The notes beneath the pieces are model-generated. The model ran no database searches. It saw only the letters and a list, made by a program, of their open reading frames with translations, and was not told the origin of the DNA. From Gallionella sp. (GTDB lineage Bacteria; Pseudomonadota; Gammaproteobacteria; Burkholderiales; Gallionellaceae): 19,687 bases of DNA. Numbering within the stretch: position 1 is the first letter of the stretch; every line of letters begins with the position of its first letter. The stretch covers positions 1 to 19,687 of the forward strand of contig SCPW01000353.1 in NCBI GenBank assembly GCA_004298605.1, written 5' to 3'. Below, piece by piece: positions 6,467 through 18,551 of the stretch. A program made the translations under genes and the position numbers.

Positions 6467-8293
6467 TTAAAGCCCGACACCTTGTAGCGTTTTCAGAAAA
6501 TTGGCGGCATCCTGATAGCCCGTCACGCGGGAATCGCCCAGTTCATTGCCACGTGCATCAAAAAACAGGATAACGGGCGGGCCGTACAAACCATAGCGTT
6601 TGAGCAACGCTTTGTCGGCATCGCTGTTGGCGGTCAAATCCGCTTGCAGCACTAGCACCGGCTTGAGTTTGGCCTGCACGGCGGGATCGCTGAAAGTGTT
6701 GTGCTCCATCTCTTTGCAGGATACGCACCAGTCCGCATAAAAGTCCAGCATCACCATCTTGCCGCGCGCCCCGGCGAGGCGCTGATCGAGTTCGGCCAGG
6801 TCTTTGACGCGGGAGAATTGCAAGCCGGCGGAAGCTTGCGCCTCGGCTCTGACGAGGGCGCCCAGCGGGCGCAGGAGGTCGCGCGCGCCGGACAGCGCGC
6901 CGATCAAATAAGCCGCACCCAGCAGAAAAGTAAATATGCCGATGCCTTTGAGCAGCTTGTGCCAGCCGTGCGCGTTGTGCGGCAAGGCATCCAGCGCGCG
7001 CAGGTAAACCGCCGAGAAAATCAGCAATGCCGCCCACAGCAGCATCTGCACGCCGATGGGCAGCAGCGATTGGACGATCCAGATCGCCAGCCCCAGCAGC
7101 ATCACGCCGAAGACGCTCTTCACCGATTCCATCCACGCGCCCGCCTTGGGCAGCAACACGCCCGCCGAGGAACCGATCAGCAGCAGCGGCGCGCCCATGC
7201 CGAGCGCCAGCGCGAACAGGGCGACACCGCCCAGCACCGCATCGTGGGTCTGGCCGATGTAGAGCAGCGCACCGGCCAGCGGCGCGGCGACGCACGGGCC
7301 GACGATGATGGCGGACAGCGCGCCCATCATGAACACCCCGCCGAGATGCCCGCCGTGCAGTTTGTTGCTGGTATCGGACAGCTTGCTCTGCAACGCGGTC
7401 GGCAGTTGCAGCTCATAAAAGCCGAACATCGACAGCGACAGCAGCACGAATATCCCGGCGAAGCTGCCCAGCACCCACGGCGTTTGCAGCGCGTTGGAAA
7501 TCAGGTTGCCGGAAAGCCCCGCCGCCACACCCGCCGCAGCATAGGTGATCGCCATGCCCAGCACATAGGCCAGCGACAGAATGAAGGCGTGCATGTGAGT
7601 GATCTTGTGGCCGCGCCCGACGATGATGCCGGACAAAATCGGGATCATCGGGAATACGCACGGGGTGAACGCCAGCAACAATCCGGCGCCGAAGAAGAAG
7701 GTGACGATCAGCCAGAAATTGCCCTTTTTGAACAATTTGGAAATTTGCGCATTTTCGGATTGCTCTGCGGTATCGGCTGAACGGCTTGCCACCGGCTCTG
7801 CGCGGGGAAGAGGATTCGCGCTGGCGCCGGCGTCAGGCAGGCTGATTTGCAGGGTCGGCGTGATCGGCGGATAGCACAAGCCCTGCTCGCTGCAACCGAT
7901 ATATTTCGCGTTCAGCGCGATAGTCTCGGCGGCAGCCGCACCGCGCTCCAGCACGATTTCGGCCTGGAACGAGTTATGGAACACCTCGATGGCGCCGAAG
8001 TTGGGGTCTTGTTTTATTTCGCCCTTGGGCAAATTGACCGCCGTTATTTTGGCCGTGCCGCCAGTGGTCGAGAAGCTGATTTTGTCGCGGTACAAATAAT
8101 AGCCGGGCGTTATCCTGAAATTGGCCTGCAAGGTATGCCCATCGCGGGCGCTGACCTCCAGCCCGAAGGCTTGCTCGGGAGGCAAAAAAGTCGGCTGCTT
8201 GGTTCCGCCCAGCGCGGGCAAACGATCCAGGAAACCCGAAGCATTCGAGGCGGGAGCGATGAAACAAAGCAGCAACAGCAAAATAAAACGCAT
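6467..8293 (-). CDS. dsbD: Thiol:disulfide interchange protein DsbD
   Basis: Carries electrons from cytoplasmic thioredoxin across the inner membrane to periplasmic partners such as DsbC and cytochrome c maturation factors. All three domains are present in 608 residues. A signal peptide (1-19) leads into the periplasmic alpha domain with the redox pair Cys134/Cys140 (GCSEQGLCYPP). The membrane beta domain spans about 195-475, with its two essential cysteines in TPCVFPMIP (Cys212) and GPCVAAPLAGAL (Cys334). The gamma thioredoxin-like domain has WCVSC (Cys523/Cys526). Length and order match the family. The start lies 2 bases after the cutA stop, with GAGGA in the cutA end as ribosome site, so translation is probably coupled. 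Confidence 0.96.
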   Translation of the reverse strand: MRFILLLLLCFIAPASNASGFLDRLPALGGTKQPTFLPPEQAFGLEVSARDGHTLQANFRITPGYYLYRDKISFSTTGGTAKITAVNLPKGEIKQDPNFGAIEVFHNSFQAEIVLERGAAAAETIALNAKYIGCSEQGLCYPPITPTLQISLPDAGASANPLPRAEPVASRSADTAEQSENAQISKLFKKGNFWLIVTFFFGAGLLLAFTPCVFPMIPILSGIIVGRGHKITHMHAFILSLAYVLGMAITYAAAGVAAGLSGNLISNALQTPWVLGSFAGIFVLLSLSMFGFYELQLPTALQSKLSDTSNKLHGGHLGGVFMMGALSAIIVGPCVAAPLAGALLYIGQTHDAVLGGVALFALALGMGAPLLLIGSSAGVLLPKAGAWMESVKSVFGVMLLGLAIWIVQSLLPIGVQMLLWAALLIFSAVYLRALDALPHNAHGWHKLLKGIGIFTFLLGAAYLIGALSGARDLLRPLGALVRAEAQASAGLQFSRVKDLAELDQRLAGARGKMVMLDFYADWCVSCKEMEHNTFSDPAVQAKLKPVLVLQADLTANSDADKALLKRYGLYGPPVILFFDARGNELGDSRVTGYQDAANFLKTLQGVGL

Positions 8294-8295
8294 GT

Positions 8296-8625
8296 TCAGT
8301 CCTCAGAGGTGGTGGTTTGCCCGTTCACCCAATCCAGATAAGCGGGCAGACCCGCTGTCACAGGGACAGCGATAATTTCGGGAAGTTCGTAAGGGTGTGC
8401 CGCGCGGATCAATTTTTCGAGGCGCGGATAGGCATCCGGCGTAGTTTTAATCAGCAGCGGCACTTCCGTGGCGGTTTCGATATTGCCCTGCCAGCGGTAA
8501 GTCGAAGTGCAGGGCGCGAGCTGGTTCACGCAAGCGGCGGCACGCGCCTCGACCAGTTGGCGCGCCAGTTTTTCTGCGGAGGGCGCGTCGGGTAAATTGG
8601 TGATCACTAGCAATATTTCATTCAT
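8296..8625 (-). CDS. cutA: Divalent-cation tolerance protein CutA
   Basis: A small cytoplasmic protein of 109 residues, known as a very stable trimer and linked to copper/divalent-ion tolerance; its precise role is unsettled. Recognisable blocks are LLVITNLPD at the N-terminus, AACVNQLAPCTSTYRWQG, EVPLLIKT, and the closing HPYELPEIIAVPV...YLDWV. I chose the ATG at 8625 because MNEILLVI matches the family start; the longer frame runs into the repeat element. The repeat ends only 10 bases upstream of this ATG and no Shine-Dalgarno sequence is visible. Translation may therefore depend on the structured leader or be weak. dsbD follows after 2 bases, a common pairing. Confidence 0.93.
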   Translation of the reverse strand: MNEILLVITNLPDAPSAEKLARQLVEARAAACVNQLAPCTSTYRWQGNIETATEVPLLIKTTPDAYPRLEKLIRAAHPYELPEIIAVPVTAGLPAYLDWVNGQTTTSED

Positions 8626-8635
8626 TTCTATAACC

Positions 8636-8785
8636 GTAGGGGTGCGATTCATCGCGCCCAAGCTTGTTCGCACATCAGAAAAAGGGCGCCAGCCCTCTAT
8701 CCAACTTTCCCCCAGAGGGGGAAAGGGCGATTGTTCCCTCTCCCTCCGGGAGAGGGTTTGGGTGAGGGGCGAATCGCGCCCCTAC
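8636..8785. repeat. Composite REP-bounded multi-hairpin element, copy 1
   Basis: A 150-base element with five hairpins in series. A REP (8636-8659; GTAG foot, one G-T pair in the stem) comes first. Then AGGGC-GCCA-GCCCT (8683-8696), TTTCCCCC-AGA-GGGGGAAA (8706-8724) and CCCTCTCCC-TCC-GGGAGAGGG (8736-8756). Last is an inverted, shortened REP (8766-8785). The outer ends are inverted copies of GTAGGGGCGCGATTC or nearly so, as in a MITE. The last 103 bases match copy 2 at 10357-10459 in all but three positions by eye. The element fills the holA-cutA gap. Confidence 0.92.
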
Positions 8786-8801
8786 GGGGCATTTCCCATA
8801 T

Positions 8802-9806
8802 TCAAGCCTTGGCAAAACGCAACCCGAGTTGCAGCAGCTCATCCCACACATCGCCCTGCCGCAGCCCTTTGATGGTTTTATCCAAGCGTGCGGCCTGTTG
8901 TATGCCGCGTTCGATGTGCGGCAATTTCACGCGGCGCACCGCATTTTCGATCAGCCCTTGGCGCGGCCCCCACACTCTGGCATCGCGCAGCGCGTTGCCG
9001 ATGTTGGCGCCGCGTTGCGTGGCTTGCAGCACTTTGCCCAAGGTGCGGATTTCTTCGCTGATCGCCCACAGCACCAGCACCGTGGCGGTCCCTTCGGCGC
9101 GCAGCCCGTCGAGGATGCGCGCGAAGCGCGCCGCATTGCCGTTCAGCATGGCTTCCGAAAGCTTGAAAATATCGTAGCGCGCCACGTCCATCACCGCGTC
9201 TTTGACCTGCTCGAAAGACAGCGGCCCGGCCGGAAACAGCAGCGCGAGTTTCTGTATTTCCTGGAAGGCCGCGAGCAAATTGCCTTCGCTCCGATCCGCG
9301 ATAAATTCCAGCGTGGCATTGTCCGCGCTTTGCTCCTGCCGCTTGAGGCGACCGGCGATCCAGCGCGGCAGCGCGCTGCGCGGAATATCGTCGGCGGAAA
9401 TCATCACGCCGCGTTGCGCCAACGCGCCGAACCACTGGCTCTTCTGCGCGGTCTTGTCGAGTTTGGGCAAGGAGATCAGCGTGAGTACATCTTCACTCAG
9501 GTTGGCGCAGTAATCCTGCAACGCCTGCCCGCCCTCCACGCCGGGCTTGCCGGACGGGATGCGCAAATCCACCACTTTGCGCGATGCGAACAGCGACAGG
9601 CTCTGCGCGCTGTTGCGCAACTCGCTCCATTTGAAATGCGTTTCGGCAATGAATGTTTCGCGTTCGGCATACCCGGCAGCGCGCGCCGCCGCGCGTATGC
9701 TGTCCGCCGCTTCGATCACCAGCAACAGCGCGTCGCCGTACACCACATACAGCGGCTTGAGGCCGGAAGCGAGGTGGCGCGGCAGGTCTTCGCTGGTGAT
9801 GGTCAT
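8802..9806 (-). CDS. holA: DNA polymerase III delta subunit
   Basis: The clamp-loader subunit that opens the beta sliding clamp during replication; cytoplasmic. The 334-residue protein is close to the usual length of about 340. Typical features are the N-terminal LKPLYVVYGDALLLVIEAADSIR, the SLFASRKVVDLRIPSGKPG segment, and the middle block ADRSEGNLLAAFQEIQKLALL. The collar domain follows (RFARILDGLRAEGTATVLVLWAISEEIRTL). Delta lacks a working Walker A loop, as here. The gene starts 1 base after the lptE stop, so it is coupled to lptE. The leuS-lptE-holA order is standard in proteobacteria. The composite repeat element begins 16 bases after the stop codon. Confidence 0.95.
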   Translation of the reverse strand: MTITSEDLPRHLASGLKPLYVVYGDALLLVIEAADSIRAAARAAGYAERETFIAETHFKWSELRNSAQSLSLFASRKVVDLRIPSGKPGVEGGQALQDYCANLSEDVLTLISLPKLDKTAQKSQWFGALAQRGVMISADDIPRSALPRWIAGRLKRQEQSADNATLEFIADRSEGNLLAAFQEIQKLALLFPAGPLSFEQVKDAVMDVARYDIFKLSEAMLNGNAARFARILDGLRAEGTATVLVLWAISEEIRTLGKVLQATQRGANIGNALRDARVWGPRQGLIENAVRRVKLPHIERGIQQAARLDKTIKGLRQGDVWDELLQLGLRFAKA

Positions 9807-9807
9807 G

Positions 9808-10296
9808 CTATTGCTGCAATTGGGGTTTGGCGCGGCTCAAGCGCCGCACGATCTGCTGCACCATGTCCTGGCGCATGCTTTGGACGAGCAAGGCTTCCTC
9901 GGCCTCCTTGGCGAGAATCCGGGTGTCGTCGTAAGAATAATCGCGGCGCAAGGTGATTTCCTCGGCGGGTATCCAGTCGCGCTGCTTGAGGTCGTAGGCG
10001 CGCAGTGAAACGCGGTAGAGCAGTTTGAATTCATTCACGCGTCCGCTTCCGCCCAGCGTCAAAATCTGCTTGTCTGGAATTTCAAAAACGATGTTGAGCA
10101 CTACGTCGGCCTGTTCGGCGGCATTCACCAGCCTCACCCCATTGGACTCCAGGCTGCGCCGCAAATCGCCAATGAAGGGCGTATTGGGGTTGGCCGCATC
10201 CAGATACAGCGCGGCGAACGGCATCCCCACCTGGCCGCGCAGATGGAAGCCGCATGCGGTCAGCAGCAGGACGGTCAACATTACAAACAAGCGCAT
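9808..10296 (-). CDS. lptE: LPS-assembly lipoprotein LptE
   Basis: The outer-membrane lipoprotein that plugs the LptD barrel and helps insert lipopolysaccharide into the outer leaflet. The 162-residue product has a lipoprotein signal MRLFVMLTVLLLTAC with Cys15 as lipid site, followed by GFHLRG, the family's hallmark. Later blocks ADVVLNIVFEIPDKQILTL, RVNEFKLLYRVSLRAYD and the C-terminal MRQDMVQQIVRRL also fit. AGGATGG lies 8-10 bases ahead of the ATG as ribosome site. It sits between leuS and holA, the usual location, but is separated from leuS by a composite REP element whose edge is only 14 bases upstream of this start. Confidence 0.94.
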   Translation of the reverse strand: MRLFVMLTVLLLTACGFHLRGQVGMPFAALYLDAANPNTPFIGDLRRSLESNGVRLVNAAEQADVVLNIVFEIPDKQILTLGGSGRVNEFKLLYRVSLRAYDLKQRDWIPAEEITLRRDYSYDDTRILAKEAEEALLVQSMRQDMVQQIVRRLSRAKPQLQQ

Positions 10297-10310
10297 TACG
10301 CCATCCTTTT

Positions 10311-13488
<3,178 letters not shown>

Positions 13489-13512
13489 TCATTCTTCCCA
13501 GGAGAGAACACC

Positions 13513-14403
13513 ATGTCGTCCAAGCACCCCGTCATCGCTGTTACCGGCTCATCCGGCGCAGGCACCACCACGGTAAAACGAGCTTTTGAAAACATCTTCC
13601 GCCGCGAGAAAATTCACGCGGCGGTCATCGAAGGCGACAGCCTGCACAGCTTGGATCGCATGGCGTTCCGCGCGGCGGCAGCCGAAGCGGCCAAGGCCGG
13701 CAACAACTCGTTCAGCCACTTCGGCCCGGAAGCCAACCACTTCGACAAGATCGAAGAAATGTTCAAGGTCTACGGCGAAACCGGCACATGCAAGCGCCGC
13801 TACTACGTGCATAGCGACGATGAAGCCGCGCAACACAACAAGCATTTCAACACGGTTGACCTGAAGCCCGGCGTATTCACCCCGTGGGAAGACATCGAAG
13901 CTGATTCCGACCTGCTGTTCTACGAAGGCCTGCACGGCCTGGCCGCCAATGGCGATATTGATGCGGCCCGGTACGTCGATCTGGGCATCGGTGTGGTGCC
14001 GGTGGTCAACCTGGAGTGGATACAGAAAATCCACCGCGACGGCGCCGAACGCGGCTACTCGGCGGAAGCGACGGTGGACACCATCCTGCGCCGCATGCCG
14101 GACTACATCAAATTCATCACCCCACAATTTTCTCGCACCCACATCAACTTTCAGCGCGTGGCCACGGTGGACACCTCCAACCCGTTCATCGCACGCGACA
14201 TCCCGACACCGGATGAAAGCTTCGTGGTGGTCCGCTTCCGCAACCCCAGGGGCGTTGATTTCCCGTACATGCTGGCCATGATTCCCGGCTCATTCATGTC
14301 ACGCGCCAACACTCTGGTCGTGCCAGGCGGAAAGATGAGCCATACGATGGAAATCATCCTCGCGCCGATCATGCACGAGATGATCGAAAACAAGAAAAAA
14401 TAA
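13513..14403 (+). CDS. prkB: Phosphoribulokinase
   Basis: Phosphorylates ribulose 5-phosphate to ribulose 1,5-bisphosphate with ATP, providing the Rubisco substrate in the Calvin cycle; cytoplasmic. The 296-residue length and sequence are those of the proteobacterial octameric class. The P-loop is GSSGAGTT (12-19). The catalytic acidic residues are Asp42 (VIEGDSLHSLDRM) and Glu138 (YEGLHG). Other blocks are FGPEANHFD and SFMSRANTLVVPGGKM. The start at 13513 is fixed by AGGAGAG five to six bases upstream; the longer frame from 13393 overlaps the promoter region. The gene stands alone, divergent from leuS, and ends in a strong terminator. No other carbon-fixation gene lies in the window. Confidence 0.96.
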   Translation: MSSKHPVIAVTGSSGAGTTTVKRAFENIFRREKIHAAVIEGDSLHSLDRMAFRAAAAEAAKAGNNSFSHFGPEANHFDKIEEMFKVYGETGTCKRRYYVHSDDEAAQHNKHFNTVDLKPGVFTPWEDIEADSDLLFYEGLHGLAANGDIDAARYVDLGIGVVPVVNLEWIQKIHRDGAERGYSAEATVDTILRRMPDYIKFITPQFSRTHINFQRVATVDTSNPFIARDIPTPDESFVVVRFRNPRGVDFPYMLAMIPGSFMSRANTLVVPGGKMSHTMEIILAPIMHEMIENKKK

Positions 14404-14422
14404 GATTTTCCGGGCAGGATGG

Positions 14423-14459
14423 CGGGGAAGCGGACGATCAGCCCGCTTCCCCGTTTTTA
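14423..14459 (+). terminator. Rho-independent terminator of prkB
   Basis: An 11-bp stem, CGGGGAAGCGG (14423-14433) with CCGCTTCCCCG (14443-14453), encloses a 9-base loop and is followed by TTTTTA. It lies 20 bases after the prkB stop codon. Confidence 0.92.
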
Positions 14460-14507
14460 TTTGCGCGCCTCGCCCACCCTGATTCCATTTTTCTACCAAT
14501 ATCGCAT

Positions 14508-14531
14508 GGGCGTGATGGATCGCGACCCTAC
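14508..14531 (-). repeat. Diverged REP sequence
   Basis: On the minus strand the 24 bases read GTAG, GGTCGCGA, TCCA, TCACGCCC: the REP layout with two mismatched stem positions. It is a solitary, older-looking copy downstream of prkB in the prkB-xth convergent gap (14404-14610). Apart from the prkB terminator, that gap shows nothing else. Confidence 0.75.
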
Positions 14532-14610
14532 CGGGTTGTTTTATCTCTGAAATTGAATTGAAACGGGAGGCTGGCGCCGGAATTGGCCTTTGAAATCGAG
14601 TTGGAAAAAA

Positions 14611-15372
14611 CTATATATCCACCACGACCGGCGCATGATCCGAGGGGCGCTCCAGTTTGCGCGGCGCCTTGTCGATCGCGCAGCTTTTGCACCGCGCGGC
14701 GAGCGGTTCGCTGATCAGGATATGGTCGATGCGCAGCCCCAGGTTGCGGCGGAACGCCATCATGCGGTAATCCCACCAGGAATAAGATTTTTCGGCCTGC
14801 TCGAACAAGCGGAAGCTGTCGCGCAAACCGAGCCGCAACAGATTTTTGAACTGCCGCCGCTCCGGCTCGCTGACCAGCACATTGCCTTGCCACGCCAGCG
14901 GGTCGTAGACATCGCGGTCTTCCGGCGCGATGTTGTAGTCGCCCAGCAGCACCAGTTCAGGATAGCGGATCAACTCTTGTTTCAGCCAGTCGTGCAGCGC
15001 GTTGAGCCAACCGAGTTTGTACTGATACTTGTCGGAATCCACGCTCTGCCCGTTCGGCACATACACGCATACCACGCGAACGCCATCGAATGTGGCGGCA
15101 ATGACGCGCTTCTGTTCATCGGCAAAATCCGGTATGCCGAACTGCACATCGCTGGCCGGTATGCGGCTCAGGATCGCCACGCCGTTGTAGGTTTTTTGCC
15201 CGCTGAATATGCTGTGATAACCCGCCGCCATTAATTCGGCTTGCGGGAAATCGCCGTCCTGCTGTTTGGTTTCCTGCAAGCACAGCACATCGACCGGATT
15301 GGCGCCAAGCCAGTCCAGCACATGCGGCAGGCGCACCTTCAACGAATTGACGTTCCAGGTTGCGATTTTCAT
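14611..15372 (-). CDS. xth: Exodeoxyribonuclease III / AP endonuclease
   Basis: A Mg-dependent enzyme of base-excision repair that cuts at abasic sites and trims 3' ends. The 253-residue product shows the full exonuclease-endonuclease-phosphatase fold. Asn7 lies in ATWNVNSL and the metal ligand Glu34 in CLQETK. The catalytic Tyr lies in VYVPNGQ, and Asp145/Asn147 in GDYNIAPED. The C-terminal pairs are RIDHIL (Asp216/His217) and PSDHAPV (Asp244/His245). I start at 15372 (MKIATWNVNSL), the universal family start, not at the upstream in-frame ATG. The gene is 75 bases downstream of hsdR in the same direction, which may be chance. It converges on prkB. Confidence 0.94.
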   Translation of the reverse strand: MKIATWNVNSLKVRLPHVLDWLGANPVDVLCLQETKQQDGDFPQAELMAAGYHSIFSGQKTYNGVAILSRIPASDVQFGIPDFADEQKRVIAATFDGVRVVCVYVPNGQSVDSDKYQYKLGWLNALHDWLKQELIRYPELVLLGDYNIAPEDRDVYDPLAWQGNVLVSEPERRQFKNLLRLGLRDSFRLFEQAEKSYSWWDYRMMAFRRNLGLRIDHILISEPLAARCKSCAIDKAPRKLERPSDHAPVVVDI

Positions 15373-15447
15373 ATTGAGTAAACCCAATTATCGTTATTCC
15401 TTCTGTCTGATTGCAGTGGTTCTGATGTGACTATTTGTGTTGTTGCT

Positions 15448-18400
15448 TCATACAGCCTTGTCGCTATGAATTGCCTCAAAAATTTCCCGTGCGAGAATTG
15501 GAAAGGCCGTGCGTTGAAACTCACCATCATCCATATAGCGCGTCACGATCTTGTCGTTTTCGTCCATGCGCTGAATCATCAGGTCTTCGACCAGTTTGCG
15601 CACGCCCAACTGAAATTTGTCCAGCGGATTAGCCATGGCGGTTTGAATAACCTGGGCGTTGCCCACCGCACGCGCCTTGATTTGCTCGAAGAATAAGCGG
15701 TCTTCTTCGGTAAATGCCGTGCCGAAACGCTCGTTCAACACCTGAATGATTTCTGAAAGTGGCGCCTTCTCTTCCTTCGCCTTGCCGGTACCCACATCCG
15801 TTGGGCTGTAAACGCCCTCCGGTTCGCCAACTTTCAAGTCAATCGACCCGCTGGAAACGCGTTGCAGCCGGTAATACTGCAACTCCACTTCGTTGCCGAT
15901 CCTGACTACCGTGTTATCGCGATCCAGCGGCAGGTGCGGCAACAGAAAGCGTCCGTAACTGTAGAGCATTTCCAGATCCGGGTCGCCGTAAGGCAGTATC
16001 TGGCTCAGGAAAGAATACATCCGCACATAGCCGCCCAGTTTGTCGCGGAAAGCACTGCGTATCTGGTTATCTTCGATGGCCTTGAAGCGATCCACCGCCG
16101 GTTGCAAATGCCGCTGCATGTGGGCGTGATCGGCCTGGTTTTGCCGGTCTGGGGTGCGGTAGAAAATCCGGGCATAGGCCTCGACCTCGCTCCAGTGGTA
16201 TACCTGCATCTGATCCAGCTCGTGCTTGATGCCCATCAACATCTCGGGGTTGGCCGACTCCTGCAAACTGGTGGAATCAAAATAGGGCTTGAAGGCGGCG
16301 TAAATGTCTTCAGGCTTGTTCACGAAATCGAGCACAAAGGGCTCATCCTTGCCAGCGATCTTCCGGTTCAGGCGCGACAGCGTCTGCACCGCCTGCACAC
16401 CATCCAGCCGCTTATCGACATACATCGCCACCAGCAAGGGCTGGTCGAAACCGGTCTGGTATTTATTGGCGACGAGCAACAGTTGATAGTCGCTGGAAGC
16501 AAAACGCTCGGACAACAAACTTTCCGGTATCGGTTTGCCGGTCACCACATCGGTATTCATTCCCGGTTCGGTGTATTCGATGCCCGTGTCCGGGTCTTTC
16601 ACCGTGCCGCTAAAAGCCACCAGCGGCCTGATGTCAGTGTAGCCGTTTTCCGCCAGATAGCGCTCGAAGGCCAGCTTGTAGCGCACCGCCTGAATGCGGC
16701 TGGATGTCACCACCATCGCCTTGGCGCGACCGCCGAGCTGATGGCGCGCGTGGCTGCGGAAATGCTCGATCATCACTTCCGTTTTTTGCTCGATGTTGTG
16801 CGGGTGCAGTTCCTTGAACTTGGCCAGCGCCCGCGCGCCCTTCTTTTTCGGGATAGTCGGGTCGTCTTCGACAGTCTTTACGAACTTGAACCAGGTGCTG
16901 TAGGTCGTGTAGTTGCGCAGCACATCGAGGATGAAGCCCTCCTCGATGGCCTGGCGCATCGAGTAAGTATGGAAAGCTTCCCCGTTGCGGCCAAACAGTT
17001 CCAGCGTCTTGCCCTTGGGCGTCGCGGTAAACGCAAAGAAACTTAAGTTCTTCTGCTGGCCGCGCGAGGCCATGATCTGGTTCATGCGGTCTTCCCAGTC
17101 CGGCTCGTCCTCGCCGTTGTCAGAGGGAGCTGCTTGGGTATCGCTCATCCCAAGGATCGCCTTCAACTCCCGCGACGTTTCCCCCGACTGGCTGGAATGC
17201 GCCTCATCCACGATCACCGCATAGCGCCGCGCCGCAATCGCCGCCGCCCAGTCTCGGGCTTGCTGCTGCTCTTCCGCGCTGGCCTTTGCCTGACTCTCCG
17301 CACCTGCCGCATGCAACAGACCGCGCAGCACGAACGGAAATTTCTGCAAGGTGGTAATCACGATCTTCGTGCCGTCGATCAGCGCGGCAGCCAGTTGCTT
17401 CGCATCCTGGTCTATCGCCTTCACCACGCCCTGCGCGTGCTCGATCTGGTAGATCGCATCCTGCAACTGGCGGTCCAATACGCGCCGGTCGGTGATCACG
17501 ATCACGCAATCGAACACCTTCTGGTCCTGCGCATTGTGCAAACTGGCCAGCCGGTGCGACAACCACGAAATGCTGTTGGTCTTGCCGCTGCCCGCCGAGT
17601 GCTGGATCAGGTAGTTGTGCCCCGCGCCTTCCTCGCTGCTGGTGGCGATCAGCGCGCGCACCGCATCGAGCTGGTGATAGCGCGGAAATACCATCTTCTC
17701 GGTCGTGACCAGCTTCTTGCCGCCGCGACCGTCATCCACCTTCTGCTCGTCCTTCTCGATGAACAGGAAGTGCCCGAGGATGCCGAGAAAACTGTCGCGG
17801 TGCAGCGTCTCTTCCCAGAAATAGCCGGTGCGGTATCCGCTCTTGTGCTGCGGGTTGCCCGCGCCGCACTGCACCAGCCCCGGATGGCTGCCCCGGTTGA
17901 ACGGCAGGAAGAAAGTCTTGTCCTTCGCCAGCCGCGTGGTCATATGCACCTCGTCCGGGTCGGCGGCGAAATGCACCAGCGCGCGCTTCTTGAAATCGAA
18001 CAACGGCGCGCGCGGATCGCGGTCGGCCTGATACTGCCGCACCGCGTGCCGCCAGCTTTGTCCGGTGCCGGGGTTCTTCAGCTCGATGGTCGCCACCGGC
18101 AAGCCGTTCACCGCCAGCACCATATCCACCGTGCTGTGGTCGCCAGGGTGGCAAGGCACCTGCCGCGTCACCGTGAGCTGGTTCTGCGCGTAGAGCGCCA
18201 GCACATCCGGCGACAGCCCGTGCGCCGGTTTGAAATAAGCCAGACGAAATAGCTTGCCGTAAAACTTGAAACCGTGGCGCAACACATGCAGCGCGCCCTT
18301 GATCTCCAGCTCTTTCACCAGCGCGTCCAGCAGCATCGGCTGGAGATTGCTGCCGTGCAGCACAGCCATCTCGGCCCACAGCTTCGGCTGTGTGGCTTCG

Positions 18401-18540
18401 ATGAAAGCGAACACCCGCGCCGGGAACAGCGCCCGCGCCTTGTCCCATTCGGCATTGGTACCCGGTTGCCAGCCACCTTGCTTGAACAGCAAGTCCTCAA
18501 CGTGAGATTCGAAGGCGCGTTCGCTGGTTTGTCCGGACAT
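15448..18540 (-). CDS. hsdR: Type I restriction enzyme R subunit
   Basis: The motor and nuclease subunit of a type I restriction-modification complex: it translocates DNA by ATP hydrolysis and cleaves far from the recognition site. The N-terminal PD-(D/E)xK nuclease has Asp139 (VDMVLAVNG), Glu153 and Lys155 in IELKNPGTG, then the QYQADRD element. The superfamily 2 helicase follows, with Walker A HSAGSGKT (ending 321), DEAH at 445-448 (DEAHSSQSG), FAFTATPKG, and motif VI QTLSRLNRK. The C-terminal helical domain binds the rest of the complex. The length of 1030 residues is normal and all key residues are intact. GAGGGAG precedes the ATG. It lies 11 bases downstream of the FRG-domain gene, in the same operon. 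The methyltransferase hsdM is not in the window and is expected beyond the right end. Confidence 0.96.
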   Translation of the reverse strand: MSGQTSERAFESHVEDLLFKQGGWQPGTNAEWDKARALFPARVFAFIEATQPKLWAEMAVLHGSNLQPMLLDALVKELEIKGALHVLRHGFKFYGKLFRLAYFKPAHGLSPDVLALYAQNQLTVTRQVPCHPGDHSTVDMVLAVNGLPVATIELKNPGTGQSWRHAVRQYQADRDPRAPLFDFKKRALVHFAADPDEVHMTTRLAKDKTFFLPFNRGSHPGLVQCGAGNPQHKSGYRTGYFWEETLHRDSFLGILGHFLFIEKDEQKVDDGRGGKKLVTTEKMVFPRYHQLDAVRALIATSSEEGAGHNYLIQHSAGSGKTNSISWLSHRLASLHNAQDQKVFDCVIVITDRRVLDRQLQDAIYQIEHAQGVVKAIDQDAKQLAAALIDGTKIVITTLQKFPFVLRGLLHAAGAESQAKASAEEQQQARDWAAAIAARRYAVIVDEAHSSQSGETSRELKAILGMSDTQAAPSDNGEDEPDWEDRMNQIMASRGQQKNLSFFAFTATPKGKTLELFGRNGEAFHTYSMRQAIEEGFILDVLRNYTTYSTWFKFVKTVEDDPTIPKKKGARALAKFKELHPHNIEQKTEVMIEHFRSHARHQLGGRAKAMVVTSSRIQAVRYKLAFERYLAENGYTDIRPLVAFSGTVKDPDTGIEYTEPGMNTDVVTGKPIPESLLSERFASSDYQLLLVANKYQTGFDQPLLVAMYVDKRLDGVQAVQTLSRLNRKIAGKDEPFVLDFVNKPEDIYAAFKPYFDSTSLQESANPEMLMGIKHELDQMQVYHWSEVEAYARIFYRTPDRQNQADHAHMQRHLQPAVDRFKAIEDNQIRSAFRDKLGGYVRMYSFLSQILPYGDPDLEMLYSYGRFLLPHLPLDRDNTVVRIGNEVELQYYRLQRVSSGSIDLKVGEPEGVYSPTDVGTGKAKEEKAPLSEIIQVLNERFGTAFTEEDRLFFEQIKARAVGNAQVIQTAMANPLDKFQLGVRKLVEDLMIQRMDENDKIVTRYMDDGEFQRTAFPILAREIFEAIHSDKAV

Positions 18541-18551
18541 GGCAGGCTCCC

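Noticed and set aside
6701..7780. 359-codon plus-strand frame opposite dsbD
   Set aside because: Gln/Arg/His-rich shadow of dsbD with no motif or ribosome site.
8626..8673. N-terminal extension of cutA into the repeat element
   Set aside because: It would translate the REP sequence; the family start MNEILLVI is at 8625.
15862..18252. Two long plus-strand frames (394 and 372 codons) opposite hsdR
   Set aside because: Both are antisense to a complete HsdR with all motifs; composition is typical of reverse-strand shadows.
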